Under the pieces are notes generated by a model that saw nothing but the letters and a program-made list of their open reading frames with translations, ran no database searches and was not told the origin of the DNA. Shown in pieces: positions 62,641 through 64,000 of a stretch of 64,000 bases of DNA (its first letter is position 1; each line of letters starts with the position of its first letter). The position numbers and the translations under genes were made by a program. This DNA comes from Cristatella mucedo (lineage: Eukaryota; Bryozoa; Phylactolaemata; Cristatellidae), in NCBI GenBank assembly GCA_009760855.2, contig WPIO01000062.1, positions 386,001 through 450,000 of the forward strand, given 5' to 3'.

Positions 62641-64000
62641 GTTGAGGTTAGGATGTTGTCTTCAAGGGCAAGACTTGTACCTATAGGTGTATTGAGGGAG
62701 GTGAAACTCAACTGCCAAGTTGCTACCATATTGTGATTTAATCAACTCCCAAGTTGTTGGAGTTTCAGCTCATCGTTCTCGGGTGAAGGTGGCCGGTGCT
62801 TTGGTTCAAGAGACCAGTGAACGTCACGAGTAGACCCTGATAATGGCCAATGGCTGTAGCAGTGGCCGGCTGCCTGCTTCCACCCTCATTTTTTTGCAGT
62901 TGTGCCACATGTGCAGCACTGTCATGAGCGACATGATGCAGCAAGCCGGCTGCAGCAGATTCGCCTAATTCCAGTCAGCCCATCAGATTCACCATTCAGC
63001 ATTCTGAAACTAGTCGCTTGCCAAGCTTAAGCTGGAGTTAAATGACTTCTTCAATGAGTGTCAGCAAGGGCAAGCATCACGCCAAAGTTAGCTGCTGAAC
63101 TGCTGGTCGTACACTTCCAAACATGTGCCACACGCAGGCCCAATCCCACTCACTTGTTTATGCAGGCAGGCACATGCTCCTTTTTATTTACTTCAGTAGC
63201 CGTAAGTGCCAGATTGTAACGATGGCCGTACTGGGCAGGTTTGAGCTAGTGGATCCATTGCTTTTGCTGGTTGGAGGGGAAGGACCCGTGGCTAGCCTCA
63301 CTGCCGGTGGCTTGTCACCTGTTCCATTCGGGCATAGCTATGTCTAAAGCAGGCAGAGGTTTGTTGTGTTCGTGGAACTCATGCTAGAAGGCTAAAGTGA
63401 GACGTGGTTTCAGTTCGTACTAAACCGCCAGGGTGCTGAAGTGCATGCCCGGTGGTTGTGGGCTGGTTGCTTGGCCAAGGATTAGTCTTCTAGGTCGGTG
63501 GGCCCTAGCAATTAGTAGTCCAGTCAGTGGTATCCTGTAGCAACTGATATCTTTGCTGTGAGCTGCCGGGGGATGATTGAGATAGCCAGCCGAGCTGGCT
63601 TGGCAGCTATTGCTAGCTTGTGCATCGTTCGGCAGAACTGCCATCCAGCGACCCAGCGAGTTGTTGGTAGACGGATCCGATGGTCAAAGGAGGCAGTGAC
63701 GACCCAGCATGCAGGAACCTATTGGTGTACTAGCGGCTGGCTGCTTTGGCTAGCTCGGTTTGACTCAGAATAAGCAGCATACCACGTGACCATAATATGG
63801 TGTGCCAGGCTGCCGTGTGCATTAGCAGGCCCCCAGCCCTTCTCGACACAAGTCCAGGGTGAAAGCAGCATGGCAATATTCGATTGTCAGTGCTGCTCTT
63901 TTTATTTGTTCTACTATTGGATTCAGGTAGCTCGGTGGTCTTGTGAGATGCCCCTACTAGTTCCCACTGTTCTGTCTGTGCTTGGCTGCTTGTGACCCAC
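62641..64000 (+). other. YAP first intron, right part
   Basis: Moderately GC-rich sequence with no exon recognised. The short frames lack domains. The next YAP exon is presumably beyond the right edge. Confidence 0.55.

Overview
The window is animal nuclear DNA, probably from an invertebrate whose phylum I cannot fix. Genes are split into short exons by GT-AG introns, and intergenic and intronic space is full of non-LTR retrotransposon debris, tRNA-derived SINEs, DNA transposons and microsatellites. There are no operons and no long prokaryote-like ORFs. The very long open frames at 34.9-37.3 kb come from a (GT)n array and are not genes.

Left part (1-39.0 kb, minus strand): the 5' third of a HERC2 orthologue, the giant HECT-type E3 ubiquitin ligase. 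I assembled 28 exons, plus one optional exon, from the start codon at 39025-39023 to a donor at 643. Every exon-exon junction is phase-consistent. In order they encode the N-terminal HERC2 region, the first RCC1-like domain (RLD1), the helical region after it, a shortened cytochrome-b5-like segment and the start of the following conserved region. The rest of the gene (MIB, DOC, ZZ, RLD2, RLD3, HECT) lies off the left edge. One intron appears to use a GC donor. It also contains a 2.3 kb (GT)n array interrupted about 97 times by TACG.

Middle part (39.0-58.9 kb): intergenic. It holds several copies of two LINE families (called A and B here), one nested inside another, a degenerate Ty3/gypsy-type integrase, a SINE and AT-rich stretches. 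I recognise no host gene in it.

Right part (58.9-64 kb, plus strand): the first coding exon of a Yorkie/YAP orthologue, the Hippo-pathway coactivator. It has the TEAD-binding segment, four HxRxxS LATS-type sites and the first half of a WW domain. A long intron runs off the right edge. HERC2 and YAP are transcribed divergently, with about 19.9 kb between their start codons. I see no evidence that they work together.

Mobile elements: LINE-A (L2/CR1-like, with an ATT-rich 3' end and a GCGCC...GGCGC hairpin tail), LINE-B (a related reverse transcriptase, with an ACATT-repeat 3' end), two SINE families, two degenerate Tc1/mariner copies, a roughly 0.5 kb MITE with long inverted repeats, and a 187-bp element that closely resembles the SPIN group of hAT transposons, known for horizontal transfer between animals. 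I did not find a convincing new biological system. The most notable items are the SPIN-like element, the TACG-punctuated (GT)n array next to a GC-AG intron, and the shared hairpin tail of a SINE and a LINE.
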